Part shown: piece after piece, positions 29,201 to 37,256 of the stretch
How positions within the stretch are numbered: the stretch's first letter is position 1
How the letters are laid out: every line of letters begins with the position of its first letter
NCBI RefSeq assembly: GCF_005049045.1
Contig: NZ_SUPK01000002.1
Coordinates: forward strand, 62,001-126,000
Source of the DNA: Cohnella pontilimi
Lineage (GTDB): Bacteria > Bacillota > Bacilli > Paenibacillales > Paenibacillaceae
Reading direction: 5' to 3'
DNA: 64,000 nucleotides
Translations under genes and position numbers: made by a program
Notes under the pieces: generated by a model
Seen by the model: the letters and a program-made list of their open reading frames with translations, nothing else
Told to the model about the DNA's origin: nothing
Database searches by the model: none

Positions 29201-30574
29201 AATGAACGTCGCGAACCGTCCGATCTCCTGTCCGTCTTTCATTTTGACCCCGGCCAGCTCGATGATCTTGCTATTCGTCACCGACAAACCGGTCGTCTCG
29301 ATATCAAACACCACATAGGTGGCGTCCGGCAAGCTCTCCTGCCGCGGATACAGCACCATCGGCACGGCATCGTTCACGACATTCGCTTCCACGCCGAACA
29401 GCACTTTGATGTCGTTTTTCTTGCCTGCCTTCACGGCGTCCGGAAAACACTGCACGTTGCTGTGATCCGTGATGGCGATCGCCTTGTGGCCCCATTTGGC
29501 CGCGGTTTTGATGTAGACGTCGACCGGCGTGACGGCATCCATCGCGCTCATGGTCGTGTGCAGATGAAACTCGACACGTTTCTCCGCAGCATCGTCCTTC
29601 GGCTCCGGCGGCGCGTTCACTTCCTTCACGTCGCTGGCCATCATGACCAGTTCCGGAGGGTTCATAAAGCGGTCGTACTCGACTCGGCCTCTAAGCTTGA
29701 GCCATTTGCCGTTGGCCAGCAGCGCCAAAGTCTTGTTGTCGTCCTTCGTTTTCCCGAAAATTTTGACCGTGATCGAATCGGTAAAATCCGTCACATAGAA
29801 TTGATACAGCGTGCTGCCGCTGCGCAGTTCCTTGACGTCCAGCCCGAATACGGTCCCCTGTACGACGACCTTCTTCTCTTCTTCCAAAATTTGCTCGATC
29901 GGAACCGGCGCATCTTTAATTTCATAGCCATGCTGAAGTACCTCAGGGGCATCCCCCGTTGCAGGCGTCTCCTCTGCGACACTTGCGGCCATCAGCTGCT
30001 GAATGGCTTGTCCGTTTTCCTGCTGGATCTTTTGCTGAAATTCTTCATACACTTCCTGTCGGGATTCTCCCACCATCATTTTGACGCGGCAAGTGCGGCC
30101 GAACCGTTCCTCGAAAAACCGCGCGGCATGTGTGTCTATCGATTTGCGCTTGGCCAGACCGTGGGACATCTCGTCCAGCAGCACGAGCGTGACCAGGTCG
30201 TTCTCCACCTCGATGCGGGCTTTCGCGAGCCAGCCGTTCACGGAGGCGAATTCCTGCTGCATCCACTCGACGAAAACCGGCCAATAGGCCTGCAAAAGCG
30301 CTGAGGTCGGTACCGTATCCTCGTAGGCCAGGTGGACGGATATGTCCGCCAAATGCGCAAGTTTGCCTCTTATCCGTTCGACGAAACCGACATATATGGA
30401 CGCCGGGAGCGGCGTACTTTTGATGAAGTAAAACTTCCATTCCTTGCGGGATCTGCTCACTTCGACCTTGCTTATGTAGCCGTCCGAAAAATGTTCCGCG
30501 ACCCATTCGGCCGGGAGCTCCGCCTGCTGCAGCAGCAATTCGAACCTTTTGCGCCCATCCGCCGCTTGATGCAT
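26243..30574 (-). CDS. polC: DNA polymerase III alpha subunit, PolC type
   Basis: Encodes 1443 residues from the ATG at 30574 (GGGGGG 8 nt upstream); B. subtilis PolC is 1437. Domains in order: N-terminal domains, OB fold (about 235-315), PHP domain (FHLHTTMS near 336) interrupted by the DEDDh proofreading exonuclease (VFDIETTGLS near 421), polymerase palm and fingers, and a zinc site (CPNPDCC...CPKCG). The main replicative polymerase. It is separated from proS by a two-gene insert. Confidence 0.98.
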   Translation of the reverse strand: MHQAADGRKRFELLLQQAELPAEWVAEHFSDGYISKVEVSRSRKEWKFYFIKSTPLPASIYVGFVERIRGKLAHLADISVHLAYEDTVPTSALLQAYWPVFVEWMQQEFASVNGWLAKARIEVENDLVTLVLLDEMSHGLAKRKSIDTHAARFFEERFGRTCRVKMMVGESRQEVYEEFQQKIQQENGQAIQQLMAASVAEETPATGDAPEVLQHGYEIKDAPVPIEQILEEEKKVVVQGTVFGLDVKELRSGSTLYQFYVTDFTDSITVKIFGKTKDDNKTLALLANGKWLKLRGRVEYDRFMNPPELVMMASDVKEVNAPPEPKDDAAEKRVEFHLHTTMSAMDAVTPVDVYIKTAAKWGHKAIAITDHSNVQCFPDAVKAGKKNDIKVLFGVEANVVNDAVPMVLYPRQESLPDATYVVFDIETTGLSVTNSKIIELAGVKMKDGQEIGRFATFINPHEPIPYNIQQLTNINDDMVKDAPELAPKLKEFLDFIGDSVLVAHNARFDVGFMQEACKQNGFPPLTNPVLDTLELARFLHPTMKNHRLNMLADLYKVSLENHHRAIDDTIALAGVLYGLIKDAQSRGVTELHRLNEMNTTSWKTTRPFHCGIYALNATGKKNLFKLISLSHTQYFHRVACIPKSKLIELREGLLVMSGCEKGEFYETVLNKSQEEAEEIAAFYDVLEIQPLDFYMHLLDKGLVGSRAELEESLRKICRIGEKLGKPVVATGNVHYLKPREKLFRDITIHGITGFSPLKEQRKPDAHFRTTNEMLEAMAFLGKEKAYEVVVRNTSDLADRFEPFEMFPKKGGPTDNGLFSPIIEGADEEIRETCYATAKKMYGDPLPEIVTARLEKELKPIIQYGFSANYLISERLVKKSNADGYLVGSRGSVGSSVVAMFLGISEVNPLPAHYRCPNPDCCHSEWITDGSVPSGFDMPDKSCPKCGTTMKGDGQDIPFETFLGFKGDKVPDIDLNFSGEYQPHAHNYTKVLFGEKNVFRAGTIGTVAEKTGFGYAKKYQEDHGKSWRGAELNRIAAGVTGVKRSSGQHPGGIVVVPDYIDVEDITPVQYPADDTSSEWKTTHFDYHAFDENLLKLDILGHDDPTMMRMLQDLTGVDPTTIPMNDPKVMSLFNSVDALGVLPQTIRTPVATYGIPEMGTRFVRQMLEETKPSSFADLLQISGLSHGTGVWLGNAQELIKNGTCTIKTVIGCRDDIMLFLIYKGGMDASLAFKITESVRKGKGLTPEWIDEMKRCGVPQWYIDSCLRIEYMFPKAHASAYVISAVRTAYFKLYYPIEFYATYFSVRAADFDVDLFCQGYDAILKTLIDIEQKGFQATTKEKAMISILEMGLEMTARGFKIKPLDLYRSDATRFIVDGDSLIPPFSAVAGIGENAARNIAASRQEGDFLSVEDFQQRSKASKTIIELLSAMGCFRGLPESNQLMLF

Positions 30575-30684
30575 GACCGTAACCCCCCCAAAAACAACAA
30601 AAGCTCCCCGCGAATGACGGCTCCCGCCCGTTACCGGGCCCGGTGTGCCTTCTTCCAACCGGAAGCTTATCTCTTGTGCCTCTT

Positions 30685-30714
30685 ATTTTATCGTATGAAT
30701 CGGGAAGCTAGCAA
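30685..30714 (-). promoter_or_regulatory. sigma-A-like promoter of polC
   Basis: On the minus strand, TTGCTA (30709-30714), 18 bp, TAAAAT (30685-30690), about 110 nt before the polC ATG. The leader contains a short GCCCG/CGGGC hairpin. Its presence fits polC being cut off from the proS operon by the insert. The remaining gap up to 30801 shows nothing I can name. Confidence 0.55.
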
Positions 30715-30801
30715 TAGGAACGTTGTCGGATGTTGGCGAGAAAGAGATGGAAATTGTCGTGTTGCACACTGTACCGTCGCTCCCAGCGCAGTCGCTCTCT
30801 G

Positions 30802-31374
30802 CTACTTCATCAGGTAATGTATAATAACGTTTCCGGATTCGAACGTTTTCGCCTCTACCGGTTTGAGGTCAAACGGCTTGACGTGTTCAAACAAAAGTTT
30901 TCCATTACCCGCCACAACAGGACTGACAATAAAGATATACTCATCAATCAACCTTTCCTCGGCAAGCTGTTGCACGATGGAGCCGCTGCCCATCACAAGA
31001 ATGTCAGAGTTTGAATCTTGTTTTAATTGCCGTACGACTTCAATAAGACGTTCACCATAAATTCGGGTATTCTCCCATTCCGATTCTTTGAGTGTTCTGG
31101 AAAAAACAACTTTGGTCATGCCGGTCAACTCTTCGGCTATTTCTTTCAAATGACCCGGCGCATCGGGATTACGGAGAAAAGGTACCCATGATCTTTCAAA
31201 TAAGCGGTAAGTCGTGCCTCCTAAAATAAGTGTGTTCATCTTGCCGCCGATTGCGTGAGCCGCTTTGTCAACCTCCGGGTCATGAATAAACCAATCCATG
31301 CCGGAACTCGCCTCGTTCAAACTGGCAAAGTAACCGTCAATCGAAATCCGATTCAACATCTTAATCTTGTTCAT
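30802..31374 (-). CDS. dihydrofolate reductase-like (RibD C-terminal) protein
   Basis: A 190-residue RibD_C/DHFR-fold protein. It has NRISIDGYFAS (about 8-18), LILGGTTYRLFE (48-59), VVFSRTL, and the NADPH-loop-like ILVMGSGSIVQQL near 124-136. Such proteins are common beside regulators in Bacillales and are not the essential FolA; the substrate is unknown. The SD GGGAG is 9 nt from the ATG. Codon use is more A/T-ended than in neighbouring polC and proS. It pairs with the AraC-type gene upstream in an apparent insert. Confidence 0.85.
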   Translation of the reverse strand: MNKIKMLNRISIDGYFASLNEASSGMDWFIHDPEVDKAAHAIGGKMNTLILGGTTYRLFERSWVPFLRNPDAPGHLKEIAEELTGMTKVVFSRTLKESEWENTRIYGERLIEVVRQLKQDSNSDILVMGSGSIVQQLAEERLIDEYIFIVSPVVAGNGKLLFEHVKPFDLKPVEAKTFESGNVIIHYLMK

Positions 31375-31401
31375 AATTTTTCGCTCCCTGGTATGGATTG
31401 T

Positions 31402-31419
31402 TTATTCCAATTGGAATAA
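31402..31419. promoter_or_regulatory. 18-bp perfect palindrome upstream of the DHFR-like gene (candidate operator)
   Basis: TTATTCCAATTGGAATAA is self-complementary over all 18 bp and lies about 28 nt before the DHFR-like ATG. A TATGAT hexamer (31424-31429) lies just upstream, so a bound repressor would sit where transcription starts. AraC proteins usually bind direct repeats, so the ligand may be another regulator. Confidence 0.5.
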
Positions 31420-31470
31420 CTTGATCATACCCGCAACGGTTCGAAAAAAATTGGACAAAACCGTCGTATT

Positions 31471-32307
31471 CTATATGTAGGAGGAGCCTGCCAAGTCGCT
31501 ATGAAAATCACTCACCTTCATCGCGATATGTTTTGGGCTTACCCAAGAGAACGACTTCATATCGCGTATAAAATGCGACTGATCATGATAGTTCAGTGCG
31601 TAGGCAACGTCAGACAATCTTTCGTACTGACCTGTATGCATCAAGCGCAAAGCTTCATTGACGCGTCTCACCCTGATGAATAGATGTGACCGCATTCCTA
31701 CGACACGGGTGAAGCGTTTCTGGAATTGCCGCTCGGATATATGAAAAGTTGCAACCAGATCTGGCACTGTAACGCTCATTATATTGTCTCGAATATAATC
31801 AAGCGCCGACTCAATGAGCTCGTCCCGTTTATTTGTTTGTATGATTCGATTTATGAGGAAATGATTGAGCAGAGAAACTCGCTCCTCAGTCGAATACGCT
31901 GACAATAGCTGCCTTCCGAGTTCTACCGCGTCAAATTGATCCGGGGCCAAGAAGCCTTGATTATGACCAGCCGCATCCCAGCCAAACAAGCTGTAAAGCG
32001 CATGGGGCTTAAAAACCACTTGAATCGTCGTATAAGGAGTGCCTCTAAAACGCATAATACTTGGTTCCGAACCTTGACCATGCAGAAATAAGATTGGGAT
32101 ATGAGATGTTTGGGCGGATCGGATGGCAATGCTTTCAATCGCGGAGGTATGATCCGCTGCAAGCTGGAAGACGATACCCGGATAGCCACTCGGACATACC
32201 TTAACCTCAAGCGGCTGATCTCCCGCGTAAGTCGAGATTCGCAGGCACTCAACATCCCGGTTTAAAGTTGGAGAAAGAGGCACAACGTTAAAGTTGATGG
32301 TTGTCAT
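31471..32307 (-). CDS. AraC-family transcriptional regulator
   Basis: Encodes 278 residues from the ATG at 32307. The N-terminal sensor has MRFRGTPYTTIQVVFKPHAL, typical of DUF6597-type AraC proteins. The C-terminal double HTH (about 170-270) has VPDLVATFHISERQFQKRF and LSDVAYALNYHDQSHFIRDM. No clear SD is present; TAAAAT lies only about 9 nt before the ATG, so a leaderless or very short-leader transcript is possible. A/T-richer codon use than its neighbours. It probably controls itself or the adjacent DHFR-like gene. Confidence 0.88.
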   Translation of the reverse strand: MTTINFNVVPLSPTLNRDVECLRISTYAGDQPLEVKVCPSGYPGIVFQLAADHTSAIESIAIRSAQTSHIPILFLHGQGSEPSIMRFRGTPYTTIQVVFKPHALYSLFGWDAAGHNQGFLAPDQFDAVELGRQLLSAYSTEERVSLLNHFLINRIIQTNKRDELIESALDYIRDNIMSVTVPDLVATFHISERQFQKRFTRVVGMRSHLFIRVRRVNEALRLMHTGQYERLSDVAYALNYHDQSHFIRDMKSFSWVSPKHIAMKVSDFHSDLAGSSYI

Positions 32308-32350
32308 GATGTAATATTTTACAGGAATTGCGCAGCATCTGGAAGATGCC

Positions 32351-32374
32351 AAAAAGCTTCGGTAAAATACCGAG
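32351..32374 (-). terminator. second terminator-like hairpin after proS
   Basis: A TCGGTA/TACCGA stem with a 3-nt loop is followed by AGCTTTTT on the minus strand. It lies after the main proS terminator and before the AraC-type gene. Confidence 0.6.
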
Positions 32375-32387
32375 GCCGCCTGCCAAC

Positions 32388-32431
32388 AAAAAAAATCCCC
32401 ACGCCCGGCCTTCCGGCCGAACATGGGGATT
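32388..32431 (-). terminator. intrinsic terminator after proS
   Basis: AATCCCCA/TGGGGATT plus inner CGGCC/GGCCG around GGAA is followed by eight T on the minus strand. It isolates the proS operon from the insert. Confidence 0.95.
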
Positions 32432-32440
32432 CCCTAAACC

Positions 32441-33895
32441 TCAATATGCCCGCGCAAATACCACGGTGTGCTCCGCTGCGTCGCCGCAGACGAGGCACTT
32501 GTGCTTTTTCTCGAACGGCTCGAACGGGATGTTCCGGCTCGTGGCGCCGGTTTCTTCCTTCACCTGCTTCTCGCAGGCTTCGGAACCGCACCAGCCGGCC
32601 AGTGCGAAGCCGCGCTTCTCTTCCAGCTTGGCCTTCAGCTCGTCCAGCGTGTCGACCGAGAAGAAGTGCTCCTGTTGGAACTTCAGCGCCCGGTCAAACA
32701 TCTGTTGATGGACCTCGTCCAGCATCGTTTGTACTTCCGCCACGAGGTTGTCCAGCGGCACCTGCTTCTTCTCTCCGGTGACGCGGGAGACGAGCACGCA
32801 CACGCCGTTCTCGAGATCGCGAGGCCCGAGCTCGAGCCGGATCGGAATGCCGCGCATTTCGTATTCGTTAAACTTCCAGCCCGGCGATACGTCTGAGCGG
32901 TCGTCGACGCGGACGCGAATGCCCGCTTTCTTCAGCTCGGCAAACAGCTCGTCCGTTTTGGCGATCACTTGCTCACGTGTTTTCGGCGGACCGATCGGGA
33001 TCATCATGACCTGCGTCGGAGCCACTTTCGGCGGAATCATCAGGCCGCGGTCGTCGCCGTGCACCATGATGAGCGCGCCGATGAGTCGCGTGCTGACGCC
33101 CCAAGACGTCGTGTGGCAGTATTCCTGCGTATTTTCACGGCTCAAGTACTTGATGTCGAAAGCGACCGCAAACTTCGTTCCGAGATAATGGGAAGTGCCC
33201 GCCTGGACGGCTCGTCCGTCGCGCATCATCGCCTCGATAGAGTAAGTATCGACCGCACCCGCGAATCTTTCGGACGGCGTCTTTTGCCCTTTGATGACCG
33301 GAATCGCAAGCACGTTCTCGACGAAATCGGTGTACACATCGAGCATCGTCATCGTTTCTTTGCGGGCGTCCGCTTCATCCTCATGCGCGGTATGGCCTTC
33401 CTGCCACAAAAATTCGCTCGTACGCAGGAACGGCAGCGTGCGCTTCTCCCAACGGACGACGTTCGCCCATTGGTTGATGAGCAGCGGCAAATCGCGGTAG
33501 GAGTTGATCCACTTGGCATACATGTGTCCGATCATCGTCTCCGACGTCGGCCGGATCGCGAGGCGCTCTTCCAGCTTTTCTCCGCCCGCTTCCGTCACCC
33601 AAGGCAGCTCGGGATTAAAGCCTTCCACGTGCTCCTTCTCTTTTTGAAAAAAGCTTTCCGGAATGAAAAGCGGAAAATAGGCGTTGCGGTGGCCGGTGTC
33701 CTTAAACCGCCGATCCAGCTCGCGCTGCATGTTCTCCCAAAGCTCGTAGCCGTCCGGACGAAATACGATGCAGCCGCGGACCGGCGAGTAGTCCATCAGC
33801 TCGGCCTTCTTGATCACATCGATATACCAACGGGAGAAATCTTCTCCCTGAGGCGTAATTTCCGTTACAAATCCTTTGTCCTTGTCCTTCGACAT
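32441..33895 (-). CDS. proS: prolyl-tRNA synthetase, eukaryote/archaea-type (short form)
   Basis: A 484-residue class II synthetase. It has motif 2-like RWEKRTLPFLRTSEFLWQEG, the Pro-site AGTSHYLG, and a C-terminal Cys-rich domain (WCGSEACEKQ, KCLVCG) ending in AY. This layout and the absence of the roughly 180-residue INS editing domain are those of the eukaryotic/archaeal ProRS class. The 564-residue ProS at the same locus in B. subtilis is the bacterial class. It charges tRNA-Pro. It could lack the cis editing of mischarged Ala-tRNA-Pro. Confidence 0.95.
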   Translation of the reverse strand: MSKDKDKGFVTEITPQGEDFSRWYIDVIKKAELMDYSPVRGCIVFRPDGYELWENMQRELDRRFKDTGHRNAYFPLFIPESFFQKEKEHVEGFNPELPWVTEAGGEKLEERLAIRPTSETMIGHMYAKWINSYRDLPLLINQWANVVRWEKRTLPFLRTSEFLWQEGHTAHEDEADARKETMTMLDVYTDFVENVLAIPVIKGQKTPSERFAGAVDTYSIEAMMRDGRAVQAGTSHYLGTKFAVAFDIKYLSRENTQEYCHTTSWGVSTRLIGALIMVHGDDRGLMIPPKVAPTQVMMIPIGPPKTREQVIAKTDELFAELKKAGIRVRVDDRSDVSPGWKFNEYEMRGIPIRLELGPRDLENGVCVLVSRVTGEKKQVPLDNLVAEVQTMLDEVHQQMFDRALKFQQEHFFSVDTLDELKAKLEEKRGFALAGWCGSEACEKQVKEETGATSRNIPFEPFEKKHKCLVCGDAAEHTVVFARAY

Positions 33896-33923
33896 GACGG
33901 TTCTCCATCCCCCGACAGCAGCT

Positions 33924-35183
33924 TTATTTTTTGACCAATCCTAAAATATCGTTATACGTCACCACGACCATCAGCAGCATAAGCATCGCGAATCCGATAA
34001 AATGCACCATGCTTTCCCGGTTCGGATCGATCGGCCGTCCTCTGACGGCTTCGATGCCCAGGAACAACAACCGGCTTCCGTCCAGCGCCGGAATCGGCAG
34101 CAGGTTGAATATACCGAGATACAGACTTAGAATGGCCGCCCAGTTCACGAGATAGGGCATGCCTTGTTTGGCGATATCGAGCGTCACTTTGGTCGTCCCA
34201 ACCGGTCCGCTCATATCCTTCAGCTTCACATCGCCGAAGACGATTTTACGGAAACCGTCAAAAATGACTTGTGTCCAACTGACCATCGACTGCCCGGCAA
34301 TACCGATCGTTTCGCCGGCGGCGGGCCGCCTTTTCTCGGGTCCCGGATAAATGCCGACCTTGCCGTCCTGACCCGGCGTGACGGTTAACGGAACATCCAC
34401 TCCGTCCCGCACGACCACCCATTTCATCGGTTTGCCCTTGGACTCGCCGATTTGTTTCACGAAGGTTTCAATGTCTCCGCCGATCAACTGGCCGTTGACG
34501 GACTTGACCCAATCGCCTTTGCGGAGGCCGGCTTTCTCTGCGGGAGAATCGCTCGTCACACCGTTAATAAGCACTTTCGTCGGGTTATCGACCACTACGC
34601 CCGACAATTGCACGGCGACCCCAAACAATACGAACGCCAAAATAAAGTTCATGACCGGACCCGCAAAAATGGAGAGCGCTCGTTGTCCGACCGTCTTACT
34701 CCCGAATTGGCGGTCGACAGGCGCGATTTGCGTTTCCCGTCCTCTTGCGACGATCAACGCTTGCGGATGTATCTTCAGCAGCTGCACATCGCCGTCAACA
34801 TCCAGACGCAGGTTGAGTTCCCGTTCGAGATCGACGAACTTGACTTCTCCCCGGAGCACATCGGACCGTTCGTCAAGCCGGTCCAAGTAAATGCGGGTGA
34901 CGAGGTCGTTCTTGATCCGCACTGCCACGGTCAGGCCCGGCTGAATCTCCACCGTTTCCGGATCTTCCCCCGCCATCCGCACAAAGCCGCCGATCGGCAG
35001 CAGGCGAATGGTGTAGCGCGTTTCTCCACGTTTCACGGAGAACAGCTTCGGCCCGAATCCGATGGCGAATTCCCGGACGAGGATTCCCGCGCGTCTCGCG
35101 AAATAAAAATGCCCCCACTCGTGAAGAGATACGAGCAAAAAAAACATGAGAACGGTCGAGATCACGACCTGTATTTGCTGCAT
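33924..35183 (-). CDS. rasP: site-2 (RIP) metalloprotease RasP/RseP
   Basis: A 419-residue M50 protease. The zinc motif HEWGH at 21-25 lies in the first membrane segment and NLLPIPALDG near 360 holds the third ligand. A PDZ domain spans about 185-270. An extra stretch with repeated charged residues lies near 85-150. RasP cleaves anti-sigma factors and remnant signal peptides inside the membrane. The SD GGGAGTGAT is upstream. Order dxr-rasP-proS is conserved. Confidence 0.95.
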   Translation of the reverse strand: MQQIQVVISTVLMFFLLVSLHEWGHFYFARRAGILVREFAIGFGPKLFSVKRGETRYTIRLLPIGGFVRMAGEDPETVEIQPGLTVAVRIKNDLVTRIYLDRLDERSDVLRGEVKFVDLERELNLRLDVDGDVQLLKIHPQALIVARGRETQIAPVDRQFGSKTVGQRALSIFAGPVMNFILAFVLFGVAVQLSGVVVDNPTKVLINGVTSDSPAEKAGLRKGDWVKSVNGQLIGGDIETFVKQIGESKGKPMKWVVVRDGVDVPLTVTPGQDGKVGIYPGPEKRRPAAGETIGIAGQSMVSWTQVIFDGFRKIVFGDVKLKDMSGPVGTTKVTLDIAKQGMPYLVNWAAILSLYLGIFNLLPIPALDGSRLLFLGIEAVRGRPIDPNRESMVHFIGFAMLMLLMVVVTYNDILGLVKK

Positions 35184-35278
35184 GTAAGATCACTCCCGTC
35201 GCCGCAAAACGGCTGTCCTTAGATTAACATTATTCTCCGGACCGATTCAAGAGAATACGGACGGACAGGAAACAGGTT

Positions 35279-36424
35279 TCACGGGCGGAGCGATTCGGCT
35301 TTTTGCCGGGCCCAGCGGTCGGTTTCGAGAATGGTCTCCAAATCCGGCGAGGCCTTAGGCGTGTGAAGATTCAATACTTCCTCGATCATCGTTTCGATGG
35401 CTAGAAACGGAATGTCCCCGCGTAAAAACCGGGCGACCGCAACCTCGTTGGCGGCATTGAACACGGCCGGCGCAGTTCCGCCTGCGCGTCCCGCTGCAAA
35501 GGCGAGCCGCAGGGCGGGATAACGTTCCAAATCCATCGGCCGGAAATGCAGCGCCCCCCTGGCGAGCAGATCAAGCGGCGAAGCCGGTGAAGGACGGCGC
35601 TCCGGATAGGTGAGCGCATATTGGATCGGCACCCGCATGTCCGGATTGCCGAGCTGCGCCATCACGCTCGTATCTTCGAATTCCACCATCGAATGAACGA
35701 TGCTTTCCGGGTGAATAACGACGTCGATCCGGTCGTACGGCACGCCGAACAGCCAGTGCGCTTCGATGACCTCGAGCCCTTTATTGGCCATGGTCGCCGA
35801 GTCGATCGTAACCTTGGCACCCATGCTCCAATTCGGATGCTTCAGCGCATCTTCTACCGTAACACCGCGAAGCTGATCCCTCGTCTTGTCGCGGAAGCTT
35901 CCGCCGGACGCGGTCAAGATCAGGCGTTTGAGGGCGGATCGCGGCTCTCCGTTTAAGCATTGAAACAAAGCGGAATGTTCGCTGTCCACCGGCAGCAGGT
36001 CGACGCCTTTCTCCTCGGCCCGCGCCATGACCAGATGGCCGGCGGTGACGAGCGTCTCCTTGTTGGCCAGTCCGATCGCGGCGCCGGCGTCGATCGCCGC
36101 CAGCGTGGACCGTATGCCCAGGCTGCCGACGAGCGCGCAGACGACGAAATCCGCTCCCGCTCCGGCCGCGACTTCGTTTAATCCTTCTTCGCCGAACACG
36201 ATTCGGGTGCCGGAAGGCAGGCGGTCGCGAATCCGGCCGGCCAGCTCTTTCGTGGCCACCGAAACGAGCTTCGGCCGGAATGCCTCCGCCTGCTCAAGAA
36301 GCAGCTCGACATTCGAGCCGGCCGCAAGTCCAGCGACTTCGTATCGATCCGATTCCCGCGAGATCACATCGAGCGTCTGGGTGCCGATGGACCCCGTACT
36401 GCCGAGAACGGCAACTTTTTTCAT
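35279..36424 (-). CDS. dxr: 1-deoxy-D-xylulose-5-phosphate reductoisomerase
   Basis: A 381-residue protein. It opens with the NADPH-binding [30 protein letters not shown] near 146-158 and the TASGGSFRD region contribute the metal and substrate site. It makes 2-C-methyl-erythritol 4-phosphate, committing carbon to the MEP isoprenoid pathway. Placed between cdsA and rasP and fitting with uppS, which uses the same isoprenoids. Confidence 0.96.
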   Translation of the reverse strand: MKKVAVLGSTGSIGTQTLDVISRESDRYEVAGLAAGSNVELLLEQAEAFRPKLVSVATKELAGRIRDRLPSGTRIVFGEEGLNEVAAGAGADFVVCALVGSLGIRSTLAAIDAGAAIGLANKETLVTAGHLVMARAEEKGVDLLPVDSEHSALFQCLNGEPRSALKRLILTASGGSFRDKTRDQLRGVTVEDALKHPNWSMGAKVTIDSATMANKGLEVIEAHWLFGVPYDRIDVVIHPESIVHSMVEFEDTSVMAQLGNPDMRVPIQYALTYPERRPSPASPLDLLARGALHFRPMDLERYPALRLAFAAGRAGGTAPAVFNAANEVAVARFLRGDIPFLAIETMIEEVLNLHTPKASPDLETILETDRWARQKAESLRP

Positions 36425-36457
36425 GATAAACCCCCGCGTTATGTACTCACTGATCGA

Positions 36458-37252
36458 CTAGCCCAACAGTCCGAGCAAGTGGACGAACGGAAACACGATG
36501 AGCCAGCTGTCCGTCCGATCCAGAATGCCGCCGTGCCCCGGCAGCAGATGTCCGGAATCTTTGACCCCGCGGAATCTTTTATACGCGGATTGAATCAAGT
36601 CTCCGAATTGACCGGCAACAGCCGCCACGACTCCGATGGCCGCCGCCTGGGCATAACCCAGCCATTCAGGCTGGAACCATGCGAACGCCAATGCCGCGAT
36701 GACCGCGATCACCAACCCTCCGACAGATCCTTCAATCGTTTTGTTCGGACTGATGGCCGGCCACAGTTTCGTTCGGCCGATCGCTTTGCCGACGAAATAA
36801 GCGCCCGCGTCCGACGCCCAAATACAGACGAAGGTTAACGCCGACCAGAAAATCCCGTGTTCGAGTTCCCGGGTGGCCAGCATAAAATGAAACCCTGTGC
36901 CCACATATACCGCGCCCAGGAACAATATGCCCGCGTTTTCCAATTGAATGCGGTTTTTACTGATGACCGTGGCAGCCAGCGCCACAAACATGAAAATCCA
37001 AGAAACACGCTCGAATGAAGGCAATTGAATATTCCATGAGGCCGGCAGCTGCGTTAAGGTAAGAAGAATGACGGCGGCGAACCCGGCCAATACGTCCCAG
37101 CGGGTCCGGGGAAGTGCGTTCATCTTGGCGAATTCGTCATAGCCGATCACGGCCATTGCCACAAGCAGGAGGGAATAGTACCAGTCTCCAAGCCACAGCA
37201 GCCCCAGAAACGCGGCTCCCGCCACCACACCGGTGACGATTCGTTGCACCAT
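36458..37252 (-). CDS. cdsA: phosphatidate cytidylyltransferase
   Basis: Encodes 264 residues from the ATG at 37252; GGAGGGC inside the end of uppS serves as SD, and the start lies 5 nt past the uppS stop. About seven or eight membrane segments. The CDP-alcohol signature is near the C-terminus (SAYKRFRGVKDSGHLLPGHG), with the Asp/Lys/Asp cluster intact. It makes CDP-diacylglycerol for phospholipids. Confidence 0.95.
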   Translation of the reverse strand: MVQRIVTGVVAGAAFLGLLWLGDWYYSLLLVAMAVIGYDEFAKMNALPRTRWDVLAGFAAVILLTLTQLPASWNIQLPSFERVSWIFMFVALAATVISKNRIQLENAGILFLGAVYVGTGFHFMLATRELEHGIFWSALTFVCIWASDAGAYFVGKAIGRTKLWPAISPNKTIEGSVGGLVIAVIAALAFAWFQPEWLGYAQAAAIGVVAAVAGQFGDLIQSAYKRFRGVKDSGHLLPGHGGILDRTDSWLIVFPFVHLLGLLG

Positions 37253-37256
37253 GCGC

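Noticed and set aside
27989-30304. Long plus-strand open frame of 771 codons
   Set aside because: It lies wholly antisense to polC, has no SD or family features, and is His/Arg/Gln-rich, as expected from the reverse complement of a G+C-rich gene.
30575-30801. T-box or other riboswitch in the polC leader
   Set aside because: No TGGNACCGCG box, specifier stem or paired terminator was found; only a short hairpin and a promoter.
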